From: Chrysolina oricalcia
Taxonomy: Eukaryota; Arthropoda; Insecta; Coleoptera; Chrysomelidae
Reading direction: 5' to 3'
Assembly (NCBI GenBank): GCA_944452925.2
Contig: OX101816.2
Span: 57,208,507-57,272,506 of the forward strand
DNA: 64,000 nucleotides
This document shows, piece after piece, positions 10,386-20,739 of this stretch. The notes below the pieces were generated by a model. That model did not search any database. It had not been told where the DNA came from and saw nothing but the letters and a program-made list of their open reading frames with translations. Both the position numbers and the translations under genes were made by a program. Within the stretch, counting starts at the first letter, position 1; every line of letters starts with the position of its first letter.

Positions 10386-10600
10386 CTGAAGCGCCTAATC
10401 CCCGAGGGCCTTATTGAAAATGAAAACACTTGATCGATTTCGCATGTGATGCGTCAAAATTCCTTTATCGAACTACCTGACGCTGCCAGACGTGCGGGAC
10501 GAAATCCTGCTTTTGAGCGCGATCAACAAGTGACATACATTTCTTCCCCCTACGTCCCTTTTGTTAGGGAGCAGGGTGGGCGGACACTTGTCAAAAATTT
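10386..10600 (-). other. Possible upstream exon or leader
   Basis: A segment less AT-rich than its surroundings ends on the minus strand in GGCGCTTCAG|GTAAGC, a strong donor at 10386/10385. It could splice to the 20-nt exon at 9580, and the phase permits this. No start codon in the compatible frame is visible, so it might be 5' untranslated sequence or coincidence. Confidence 0.25.
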
Positions 10601-10929
10601 ATTGTCGATAAAATTGATGTCTTCACAGTTATTTTGTTGGAAAAAGTACACAGTATTGAAAGATGCATTCAAAAGTAATCTGGGTCATTTCTCTAGACCT
10701 ATGAGTAGTGCCAATCTTCATTTTTTGCAGTCCTGAAAAAACTAGATTCGAGTTTAAGTCAAATACACTGAAATTACATTCTAAGATTACTTACTACTAG
10801 TGTGGATTCAGAAAAATAGAAGTACTTACTGTAGGCCAACTATTTGAACCAAGAGAAATATAAGTAGAAAGCTATAAGTAAGAAAGTAAAGGTAACCTTA
10901 TTGGACTCGTACATGAATACAAAAAAGTG

Positions 10930-12450
10930 ATGTTACTTTTACGTTGTTTTATTTTCTTTACAGGAATCCGAATAAAATTTGCCAGGACTTTTCGAGTTAT
11001 AGGTATCTTGAAAATCGATCATTATCATTTCGAAAACGAATTTTTCTGTCAAAAATCTCACAAAATATCTCCTTCTTTTAGTCCAAATTTTTTTCAGACT
11101 GTACATTCATATTTTACAGTCACAAACAATAAAACCAAACGCTTTACACAAAAAAGCGACCCTTTTATACAGTGCAACTTTTTACTGCCCCCCTTTTAAA
11201 CTTTTGAACGGTTTGAAGTACAAACATGGAACAAAACCATTTTGAATAGTATCACTGATACTACTTTTTGAAATAAGAGACATTTTGTTTGCTGCTCGAT
11301 AGAGGTCCCTTGGGGCACATTCAAATTTAAAAATTTCAATTGGATTGGTGGGTCAAGTGACACATCGTTGAAAAAAAATATCAATTCTTTTTTCAACTGT
11401 CTGAATTTTTTCGATTTTAGTTTTATCACAATTTCGATCTCTTTGCCTTTCGAAATTTACTAGTTGATACTCAAAAAGTAGTATCGGTAATATCTTTCAA
11501 AATATTTTCTCTTCCATTATTCCTTATCAAACCGTTCAGATTTATCGAGAAAACCCCATCCCTCCAGCTCTTGCCGTTCTCGAGATAGCAATTTTTTTTG
11601 TCTTCGGACCGGATTTTGGTCCTGCGATCAGATTCTCATTTTTCGCGTTCAAACTTCCTTCCTAATTGGTGGAACATGATGTCCGTATTTTCAATAGAAA
11701 CCCAATGGTAAAAACCCCATTCTTCTAGCTCGTATCGTTGTCGAGATAGCAATTTTATGGTCCTTTGAGCCGGATTTTGGTCTTACGAGCCAGATTTTCC
11801 ATAAAAAATTAAATGTATCCTTGAAAACCCCATTCCTCTATCTCTTACCGTTCCCTATATATGATTTTTTGGGAGGGGTGGGTGGGGGAGAGGGGGTTAA
11901 CGAAGGGGTATAGTGGTGGAGGTTTGATGCAGGTCTAAACCCAAAGTTGAAAACCCCAACCCTCTAGCTCTCACCGTTCTCGAAATATTATTTTTTTAAA
12001 CTTTTTTTTCACAACTATACTACGGCCATCCAGAGGAGGGCTCAACCTTTTCAATTTAGATTTAGACCACTTTGCTCTAAAAAAAAATGTTCAGGATCGA
12101 AAACTGTTTTTTTTTTAAATTCGTGGGTCTGTCTGCCGTTTTGTGTGTCGTGTCAATGGAAAACGTTATATTTCCGGAACCGCTCGAGATATCGATTCGA
12201 AATTTCAATCATTTCGATAACTCGAAAAAGGTATTTCAGCGTTCGAATTTTTTCTCAATCGGAAAACAAAGAAAAATTGTATCATCCAGATCCGCACTAA
12301 TACTTGATATTTCGAGTGCATATTGTAATTTTTTTAACGAAATCCGAATAAAAAAGGTGGTTGAAAGTAGAATTCATTAACCTCCTTTTCGAATTTTTTT
12401 AATTGATGTGCTCATCTCTCTCCGCCCTCTATCGATCAATAACAATGTCT
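10930..12450. repeat. Field of degenerate repeats with a recurring CCGTTCTCGAGATAG-type motif
   Basis: AAAACCCCATCCCTCCAGCTC plus CCGTTCTCGAGATAGCAATT at 11552 recurs in altered form at 11712, 11824 and 11949, each time starting AAACCCC and followed by CTCTAGCTC and a CGAGATA or CGAAATA block. TTTTCGAG- and ATTTCGA-rich stretches at 10965-11050 and 12180-12330 look related. No protein is recognisable in any frame. Confidence 0.5.
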
Positions 12451-13074
12451 TTCATTTCAAAAAGCAGTATCGGTATTACCATTTAAAACAGGATTTGTCC
12501 CGTGTTTACACGTCATACCATTTAACCAAAATTTAACCATAAAAAGCCGAACTGTAGTTAAATATAACCTACCTTTTCGAAGGCGTTTAATAATTTTTGA
12601 TCTATCGGTAAATTGGTCACTTTGAATATTATGCACAGCAATAAATTCGTCTCCATTCATGTTCAAATATTTGATTTGCGTCCTTTTCTATTGAGAAAAT
12701 AAAAAAAAATGTGAAATTCAATAATTCTCCTGGTTCACAAACATTTTCCAATTTGTTTCTTAAATCCATGTTTACATTTTTATTTGTTTTTAGCAAAGGT
12801 GATAATTGAACAATTGATCTCCATTGAGTAGGTTATGTTATGTTATGTTAACTTGTATAAGAGGGTAATTTTTTTTTCTGTAAATCGTTTGGTTTTGGTG
12901 CTTGTGAAATATGTGTTCATTAGCGTCTGAAAAATGTGTCTACAAAAAGAATGACGGGCATTTTGAGCGATTTATTACTGAAAAATTTCTTGTCTGAAAA
13001 TGTTCGATAATTCAAAAAGTATTGGATAATCCCTCGAATTTTCTTCGTACTGTTCGTCATTTTAGGTTTAACAA

Positions 13075-13136
13075 GCTTTGTCAACAAGTAGTATTATAGC
13101 ACTTAAGACAATAAAGTATATTTTGAATTGAATTGA
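13075..13136 (+). mobile_element. LINE 3' tail
   Basis: TTGTCAACAAG, a spacer, GACAATAAAGTATATTT and a short TGAATTGAATTGAA tail give the plus-strand 3'-end signature shared with 1710-1786, 5015-5065 and 58960-59022. Confidence 0.5.
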
Positions 13137-13183
13137 ACAGTACGAAGGCGTAGAAGAGCCTCGAGCAATTTTTTTTGGAATCC

Positions 13184-13262
13184 CGACTTTAAAGTCGGAC
13201 CCCCGATTTTAATCTCGGACCCCCGACTTTAATCTCTGACCCCCGACTTTAATCTCGGGGGC
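13184..13262. repeat. Subterminal ~21-bp tandem repeat, left end
   Basis: About four units of GACCCCCGACTTTAATCTCG with small changes. The inverted counterpart at 14545-14690 has about eight units (GAGATTAAAGTCGGGGGTCC). Confidence 0.8.
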
Positions 13263-13510
13263 GTTATTTCCAGAGGAGTCATGTTTGTTTCAATTTTCAA
13301 TTGAGAATGTTTCTCTTTTCAACACGAAGACCTTCCAAGAGGTTATCTTGAACGATGGGAAATAGCGACTGAAATTTGTCTTTCAGTCGCAGATGATTCC
13401 ACATCTGATTTTATGAACATCCTGTACATATTTTCAATAAAATCAAGGTACCTTATCCTTTCCACCAATAGTAAACGAGAAAAAATGTTTCATTTTGTGT
13501 CTATAGCTTT

Positions 13511-14104
13511 ATGAAGAGATTCCTTGGTAAAATAAGTCCATGGGTAGACGAAGCCGTATACCTAGGAGTAACCCTGGACAAGAAACTCACGTTTCAGAAG
13601 CACGTCTCCCACAGATTGGCTATAGCGAAAGCCGCGAGGCATAAGCTGTATCCACTCATCGGGCGTAGGAGCAACATGGCACTCGAGTTGAAACTACGCC
13701 TCATCAGGACAATCCTTCTGCCAATCATGATGTACGCGTCTACTCCTTGGGGGCAATGCGCGAACAGTTACAGGCAGAGGATGCAGGCCTTCTTCAATGT
13801 CTGCCTGAGAATGGCAACAGACGCACCACGATATATGCCAAACAGGTTTATATATCGAGACTTAGACATCCATCCGGACTACATTGACAGACTGATCAGG
13901 AATCACGTGGGGACTACTCTAGACAGAGTAGAGACCCACACGAACCCGTTGCTCACGGAGCTCCTCGAGAACAGACGTGAGCAAGACGATAGAGACAGAG
14001 GCAAATACAGACGACCAGTGAACCAGGGAGACAACGACACCCCTGAAGAAGTAAGACGGAAGCGAAACCTTCGGCGACGCCAACGTCTACTTCAACAGGC
14101 TTAA
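13511..14104 (+). pseudogene. Jockey-clade ORF2 C-terminal fragment (197 codons, open)
   Basis: This is the segment after the RT catalytic domain. YLGVTLDKKLTFQKHV is the YLGV-LD--L-F--H block of Jockey elements. ARHKLYPLIGRRSNM, then LRLIRTILLPIMMYASTPWG, give the K--LY---I-P---Y----WG block, and IYRDLDIHPDYIDRL follows. The tail is very basic (RRKRNLRRRQRLLQQ). It has no YADD catalytic motif, so it cannot act alone. The frame is uninterrupted, suggesting a fairly young insertion. It sits inside the GAACAG-flanked element, which therefore carries it as cargo. Confidence 0.85.
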
Positions 14105-14544
14105 AATTTCGATAATCATGCTTTTATGTTTCAGATTCCAAGAAGAACCGACCAAGTGGTAAACTCAGTAAATTCAATACACAACACTTGGCCCTCACCC
14201 AAGTGTTTTTCAGGCCTTCAGCCAGTTTCAGGGGGGCACATTAAGTAAAGTCATTGTAAAATCAAATTAAACTCATGTCAGATATAAGAGAGTTTCAGGC
14301 CGAGAATTGGCCGAGCACTCCATATCAAACGATCAGATTTTATTCTGCTGATCGCCAATCATCAGGATGAGGAACCGCTTTAACGAGCGGGGGTGGTGGA
14401 TAGGGGGGGTGAGCTTTCGAGTACGTACGAGTGCTGGGGCGTTCATCCTTCCGGGCCTCAACCTTAGAGGGTGCATGGTGGGGGTGGTAAAATAAATTCT
14501 AGATTCTGAGAGCACGGTAGATGAGTCGAATCCTGAGATTGAAG

Positions 14545-14690
14545 TTGGGGGTCCGAGATTAAAGTTGGGGGTCCGAGATTAAAGTCGGGGGTCCGAGACT
14601 AAAGTCGGACCCCTGAGTTTAAAGTCGGGGGTCAAAGATTAAAGTCAGACCCCCGAGATTAATGTCGGGGGTGCGATAATAAAGTTGGGG
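14545..14690. repeat. Subterminal ~21-bp tandem repeat, right end
   Basis: About eight imperfect units of GAGATTAAAGTCGGGGGTCC, complementary to the array at 13184-13262. Confidence 0.8.
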
Positions 14691-14999
14691 GTTCGGGATT
14701 TCCAAAAAAAAATGCTCATGGCCCTTCTACGCCTTCATAGAACAGATTTTTAATGGTGGAAAAATTGCATCCCACCGCCTACGAAAGGGTTAACTCTCTT
14801 CTGAATGGACTGGTCTATTCGTATAACAAAATTCTGCTTTCGTTGAACTTGCTATATTACTGATTCATTTTCGATACGATTATCACTTAAGGCATTCACA
14901 AAACAGCCCTGAAGCTTTCTTACAAATATTATGTGATTCGCTGTAATCAATCCAAACGAAATTATTTTCGTTTCACCGACTGTTATTTTCTTGTAATCC

Positions 15000-15430
15000 A
15001 TCAAACAAAACCAGTAAATTAATCAATCCTCGCATGTAAAATAGACCATGTCGGCGAGATAACAGAGCCGCAGATAGATAAAGCGCTCCTCCCCACCCTT
15101 CCCGGCCGGTAGTTCATTCGTTTCTGTCCACCTTCACATACTAGCGTGCCGTGGACACGAAAGCATGGGCACGCAGCAGGCGCGCAGACACAGCTTTCGC
15201 GACGTGGTGAGCTTGCCGGGAAATCGGGAATACAAACATTGAAGGTGCACGTCGTACGCGAAACGGATCTGTTCATTATCGAATGCACTGGCCGTTTTAT
15301 ATTTATCTCGAATCGAGCATAAACAATGAGGAAAACTTGCGCGAAAGTGAAACTATTTTCGTACGGCGGTTTTTGGTTTCGTGAATGGTGTTAGCTTTAG
15401 CTGTGGTGATATTCGTATTAGCTTCGAGTT
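15000..15430. promoter_or_regulatory. CpG-rich island, possible promoter or first exon
   Basis: A stretch with many CG dinucleotides (CGCGACGTGG, GCGTGCCGTGG, CGCGAAACGG) stands out from the AT-rich surroundings and shows no repeat relatives in the window. On the minus strand a TATAAAA at about 15296 lies upstream of the CpG-rich part. It may be a promoter, enhancer or untranslated exon. The ORF at 15019-15288 (minus) shows no recognised domain. Confidence 0.3.
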
Positions 15431-15559
15431 CGAATAGTTCGATGGAAGCTAGGATAATTGGAACATTGTTGTTGTGGGGTGGCGTTTAAGAAATAGTGGT
15501 TTTCGGTTTTGGAACGATGGGCATTGTTACCAAGACGATTGGAGTCATATTCAGTCTGT

Positions 15560-16195
15560 GAGTATTTTTTTCTACAACAGTGCCTAAAGTGATTCTTTAC
15601 GCATTGTCCATACAGTCTCTCACTGCTCACTATGTTAACATTAATCCATCTGAGTCATCAGCTATTGTTTATATTATCACCAAAGATCGCCAGAGGGCCA
15701 TAGACAATGTATGTATATAGATTGATGAGCTGTCAATTTCTTTTAGTGACTCAATCTGAAACAATAGATAAAATAACGGATTCATTTATTGAAACTTCGA
15801 ATAATCATATTGAAAACTGCACCGACGTCGTGAAAATATCTTCAAAACATAGAATCAGGAAGCCCTGGACTACCAAAGGTCTGTTGAAGTCTATATCAAC
15901 TATTTACGAATCAGAGTGGAAAAAAATCAAAGTCGCTGAGTATTTTTTTACGACAGTGCGTAAATTGAGGTTTTAAGACACTGTTCATAGTGCGAGAGTG
16001 CTACTTTTTAGCCCTAGTGCGTAAAAAAATCAACTGTGCGTAAAGTAACTTTTTACGCACTGTTCATACATTCTCTTAACATTAATCCATCTGAGTCATC
16101 TGTTATTACTTTTGGTAGCAGCAAAGATCGCCGGAGGGCCATAGATCGTGTATGTATATAGATTGGTGGCAGTCAATTTAATTTAGTGACTCAAT
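15560..16195 (+). repeat. Pair of ~200-bp direct repeats
   Basis: GAGTATTTTTTT-ACGACAGTGC, then ACATTAATCCATCTGAGTC, AAAGATCGCC-GAGGGCCATAG and TATGTATATAGATTG occur at 15540-15770 and again at 15940-16195. Between them lies a short LINE coding fragment (15762-15905). This could be a repeat split by insertion or two neighbouring copies of one family. Confidence 0.6.
15762..15905 (+). pseudogene. Non-LTR ORF2 fragment (endonuclease-RT linker)
   Basis: The plus strand reads SFIETSNNHIENC, then ISSKHRIRKPWTTKGLLKSI. The pattern R-RKPW-T-GLLKSI is a hallmark of the linker between endonuclease and reverse transcriptase in CR1/Jockey-like ORF2. Only about 45 residues remain. Confidence 0.6.
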
Positions 16196-16363
16196 TCCCC
16201 TCTGCCTCTCTCTCTGATCCTTTTAATTTATCATTCTTCGTTCCCCCTCTTTATCTTCAACCAGGTTAAGTAGAAGAACAGTAGCTTCTCCAGGAATAAG
16301 TTGAACATTGGCTTTTTAATACTGAATTTTTTTTCTCCATAGGGTTTCTTATAATAGGTTAGC

Positions 16364-16921
16364 TAGCGTCAAATTTTCAGGGGTGATTTTACTGAGAATG
16401 TCCACCCGTTTATACCTTAGTATTCTCTCTAAAAGTGAAGAAAATATATGTTAGCTGACGCGACTTACTATTCAGTATATCATTTTCAGCCTCGGTAAAA
16501 TGGTCTTTTCAAACTTTTTCTTACATATTCGCGCAGCTAACAAGTTTAGTCACACCTGAGCACCAGCTAACATGTTTTTTTATAATTTTCAAACTGATTA
16601 CTATTCAATATATCATTTTCAGCCACGGTAAAATGGTCCGATTTTCAAACTTTTTCTTACATATTCATACGCGCAACTAACAGGTTAAGTCACAGAAATT
16701 ATGCAGCTAACATGTTTTTTCACGATTCTAATTCAATCATTTAGCTATCTGCAAATTATTACCTTCAGTAAAATACTCCGAAAATCGTTATTTTCTCGCG
16801 AGATCAGCAGCCTCTCACAATCTTAAGTCACGGATCTGGACCAGCTAACATGGAAATTTTCTGTCAAAAACATAAGGAGAGCCTTCACTAGAAAATTCAG
16901 CTTCGGTGAAATTTGACGCTA
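16364..16921. mobile_element. Small inverted-repeat element with internal AGCTAACATG repeats
   Basis: Ends TAGCGTCAAATTT (16364) and AAATTTGACGCTA (16921) are inverted. The interior has about three ~150-bp imperfect units containing TATCATTTTCAGCC, CGGTAAAATGGTC, CAAACTTTTTCTTACATATT and CAGCTAACATG. There is no ORF and no visible target duplication. It is a likely MITE with internal amplification. Confidence 0.55.
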
Positions 16922-16999
16922 CCTCTCCTACTATTAATCGTGTATTTCATACGTAATCATTATTCAATAAAGTTATTATTATTGATTAAATGTTCGACT

Positions 17000-17580
17000 A
17001 TTTATTGATCTCAAATTGAAATTTGCTGAACTTGTGAATAAACTTGTACTCAAACAGACTTTATCTGAATAAAAAGTTTAACATAACTTTGTGTGATTCA
17101 TTAATTTTATCCATTTTCAACTACAGTGATATTGTTTATGGTTCTTGTCTTGATTTCGTTGCTTCAGCTCGAATCCAAAAAGTTCCAAATTCATGTGTAC
17201 GTCTAACATGTGGCATTTCATTTAGGGAGCTCGTATCACTCTTTATCAAAGATATTGGATGATTGAAAATGTTTAGCAGACAATTCCATGAAATATGAAT
17301 TCTTTTTGAGTTAAACGCCACTGAAACACCTGAAGTTATAGCAAACAAACTCGTACTTCGCCATCAATTACACAATAAAGATCTACGAACGAACAACAAA
17401 CTCACCATACCAAAACACTCTTCAGTTTTCTACGAATGATTTTTTTTCATATTGGTCTGCATCAAAATTCTATAAATATCTGGAATAGGTATATAAGAAA
17501 CCAGCCCATTATATCATTCAGAAAATCAGTGGAGAAGTTGTTGCTCAACAATCGTGATCCAGAAAGGCATATTAAATAAT
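17000..17580 (+). pseudogene. Non-LTR ORF2 C-terminal fragment
   Basis: The plus strand reads YLNKKFNITLCDSLILSIF, then NYSDIVYGSCLD, ARIQKVPNSCVRLTCGI and, after frame damage, RHQLHNKDLRTNNKLTIPK and NRYIRNQPIISFR. This is the CDSL--S-FNY-D-VYG post-RT region, closely parallel to the better copy at 46276-46926 (LCDSLVLSHFNYGDVVYGPC), so the same LINE family. It has several stops and no catalytic domain. Confidence 0.75.
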
Positions 17581-19007
17581 GTGTTAATTTTATTTTGGTG
17601 TTATTATATATCTTTGAAATATTGTTATCAAACATTGTTATTATGAACTTATCCTGTCTGAGAGGAAGAGCAACGTCAGCTGAATTGAACAGGTTAAATA
17701 AAGGCAATTCTTCAAATCTTGAAAAATACAGTATTTTGTGTCAAATCCTAGTCGGAAGTCATCATTTGATACTGTCGAAAACTGTATAAGATAAAACATT
17801 CATCAGTTGCTACAATTTGTCAATATAACAGTCGAAGAAATAAAAATTATGATACATTTTCGTAAAGAGCTTTTTGGAGCTCGTGTTTTTTTTAACCAGG
17901 CTGCGCCTATTCATCATGAACTTGTTTTTACCAAATAACTATTTTCACGTTTAGGAATTTTATATTACTGGCGAGTCCACCATAATTCAAATTCAAGATT
18001 AAATTTGAAACAATGTAAGGAAAGGAAAGCTACATAATTAATTATTTGGAATATAGTTGAAGAAGGCACTTATAATAATAATGCTAATCTCCCTCACCAA
18101 CATTCAGATGCGTATACACGTAAGAATACCCTGTGCTAATGGAGAACGGCTATTATTATCATTTTCTCGCAGCGCTCTTTGTTGTGACAAAGAAATACTT
18201 TTCTTAATTTAGGATGATCCATAAGTGTTCATAAATAATTAACTTGTTGATCTTTCACATTCATAGATGAAAACAATTTATCACTCAAAAATACAAATTA
18301 AAATATAAAACAAATTAAATGAATGTACGAAAAATGAGATATTAAACTTTCTATGTTTACTAACCACTTCTATTTGTAACCAACTTTACTGCAGTTTTGT
18401 CCTTTATGGACTATATCAAACTATATCAACTAAGTGGAGTATTGTATAGTTTCAAAAGTCTTTCGAGTTTTTCAATCATATTTATTGAATGAAATTTGCC
18501 AATGTTCAAAAATTTATTGGAAAAACATAGTGTGAATAAATCTATCTTCACTTTGGAAAGTAATAATATTTACAAAAAGTAACGTTACCAAATTGAATAA
18601 CTGAATAATTTAAAAATTAACTCGGTCATGTTAGACAATGGTATTTTGTCAACAATAACAGTTTTTGAAATTTAAATCATATTTATAAAGTACACTCAGC
18701 AATGACGAATTTATATTGTTGATAAACATTCCATTCCTCATTATAATTCCATTATAAACGCTGTTGGAAAAATCAATAAAATTATAACCATGAATCGAGC
18801 TACAGATCAATGAAAATATAGCCGTGAATCAAGCTACAAACATGCGAAATGTAATAAATATTCTCATAAATTTTCATCATAAATCAAATTTAATTTTCTA
18901 GTTATTGCTGAAGTCGCCGGGAAAATTAATTAGTTTTTCTTCTCAGGCAATATTCGTTTCGTCTGGAACTGATAACATCGATTTTCTTCATCCAATTCAT
19001 TAGATTT

Positions 19008-19200
19008 TTTGTTTTCCATTTCCAGAGGAGTCATGTATTGATTCAATTTTCAATTGAGAATGTTTCTCTTTAAAACATGAATCCCTTCCAAGAGAGGTTT
19101 CTTGTACGATGGAAAACAGCGACTAAATTCCAACTTTCAGTCGCAGATGATTCCACAACTGACTTTATAAACATCCTGTTCATATGTTCAATGAAATCAA
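19008..19200 (+). repeat. Dispersed repeat (TTTCCAGAGGAGTCATG family)
   Basis: ATTTCCAGAGGAGTCATG, CAATTTTCAATTGAGAATG and CAGTCGCAGATGATTCCACA are shared with 13265-13446, and the first part also with 19697-19760. This is a repeat of at least ~180 bp with three copies in the window. It is not coding. Confidence 0.7.
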
Positions 19201-19599
19201 AATGCCATACCCATGACAGGTTTTATGTCAGAAAAATATTTTTAAAGTTTCACCGCACAAGAAATAGTCCAACAATTCCTCATTACAGTGTGAAATTGCT
19301 TCTGAAGAGTATGTTTTCCAATTCTTCCGACCTCCCTGATGATCTTAGAAGAGTGAAATAGATTTTTGTCGACCAAAATGTATTGGAGGCCTAGCGAAAG
19401 TGATGCAATCCACGCGTTAATAAAATGAGCGGTTTTCTGTGAGTGATACTTCTGAATAACATTCTCCCTTATCTCATTCATAGATAAGAATCTCCAATGG
19501 AAACTGGACATTTAATAAATAATCAACTATCTGAATGAAAATGCAAATTTTCACTTTCAGATTTTTTTCTCTCAAGTTATATAGGGTCTTTCTCAATAT

Positions 19600-19690
19600 C
19601 TATCAGATGTAGTTCAATGTCCAGCGTGGCTTTTGCCGGGGAAGTAATTGTTTTCCGTTAGATATTACAAAAATTTACTTCAATTTTATC
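19600..19690. repeat. Fragment of the GCCACGACG foldback family
   Basis: ATCAGATGTAGTTCAATGTCC followed by GTGGCTTTTGCC and GAAGTAATTGTTTTCC is a diverged copy of the arm sequence seen at 53270-53345. Confidence 0.55.
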
Positions 19691-20518
19691 GTAGGGTTTT
19701 TCCATTTCCAGAGGAGTCATGTATTGATTCAATTTTCAGTTGAGAATGTTTCTCTTTAAAAAAAGATAGATAAACATATGATAGGTATTCTTTGAAAGTT
19801 GAAAAACGAAACACGAAAACATATTGGCTCTCGGTCAAATTGAATGAAATTTTATTATGTTATAACGAGATGAGTTGAGAAAAATGTGCGAGTTCAAGTG
19901 ATTTTGTACGTGAAGTTTCAGAGATATAAGCTATCAAAGTTCGTAAAAACGTCGTACTTGGTTAGTATTCGCAAAGAAAAAAACTGTTTTGTTAGTCGAA
20001 ATAAGACAAATTCAGGATCAAAATATATTTATCCAAACTCGTTAATATGTCCAATTATAATCTTATTGATGATAATACATTAGGGTGTATACGAGGCATA
20101 GTCAAAAAACTCTTTTTTCAGGATAATTTTTCTAGCACTATTCCAGAACCAACTAGTTATATTTTGGTAATACAACATAGTTTCAGTCTATTCTAAGCGA
20201 TAAAACTCGTTTTGTTTCTTGGTGACTCTCTCTGTTTGAAATACGAATTTAAAATTGACAACTCACATTGAATTGTTCAATGATACTGAAGGACTCGTAT
20301 CCCAATACGTACACTTTTGTATATTTTCGTGTATGTATTTTATCTTTTGCCGTTTTGACACAGCTAATAATAATAGTAATAGCGTGCGAGTGGCTATTAT
20401 TATTATTTGCTGAAAGTCTTCAAACTTCAAATTGATTGTTAATGTAAAACTTTTATGGCTGAGTAAATATGATGAGTATTAGTATGAGTATTATTGTTAT
20501 TATTGCTATCCATTGGCA

Positions 20519-20735
20519 TGGGCCGTGGTGGTCGGCTGGTAAAAGCGTACGCCTCGCAAGCGTGGGGTCGTGGGTTCTATCCACCGATTCACCGGTCTCG
20601 TGCATGGCATCACACGTTAAAATGTAAGGGCTGCGTCTTCCCTAGCTCACACAAGTCTCTCGAAGACTTCTGAGGGTTGCGCGTAGGGGTGCAATCGGTT
20701 GACGGAAATAACAATTTTAACAATTTTTACCAATT
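20519..20735 (+). mobile_element. tRNA-derived SINE
   Basis: The 5' part is tRNA-like: box A region TGGTCGGCTGGTAAAAGCG, an ACGC-CTCGCAA-GCGT anticodon arm (CGC, Ala-like) and a box B GGTTCTATCC with one change from consensus. The body contains CTCACACAAGTCTCTCGAAG and ends GGTTGACGGAAATAACAAT. A minus-strand 3' piece lies at 180-262. The damaged box B suggests an old copy. Confidence 0.75.
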
Positions 20736-20739
20736 GTAC

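Larger units (their letters stand above)
13141..14739. mobile_element. 1.6-kb inverted-repeat element with GAACAG target duplication
   Basis: TACGAAGGCGTAGAAGAGCC opens at 13141, and its inverted copy ends with CTTCTACGCCTTCATA at 14739. GAACAG lies directly outside on both sides (13135-13140 and 14740-14745), a perfect 6-bp duplication. Inside each end is an array of ~21-bp units, CCCCCGACTTTAATCTCGG or its complement (13184-13262 and 14545-14690). The interior carries a dispersed repeat (13265-13446) and a LINE RT fragment (13511-14104). No transposase is visible, so it is non-autonomous. Six-bp duplications are known for Polinton, IS3EU and Dada types; I cannot assign it further. Confidence 0.75.

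Noticed and set aside
10168..10736. Two plus-strand ORFs of 73 and 96 codons
   Set aside because: No recognised motif; the segment is better explained as a possible minus-strand leader plus non-coding DNA.
13511..14104. Active retrotransposon gene
   Set aside because: The frame is open but lacks the endonuclease and the YADD catalytic domain, so it is a fragment only.
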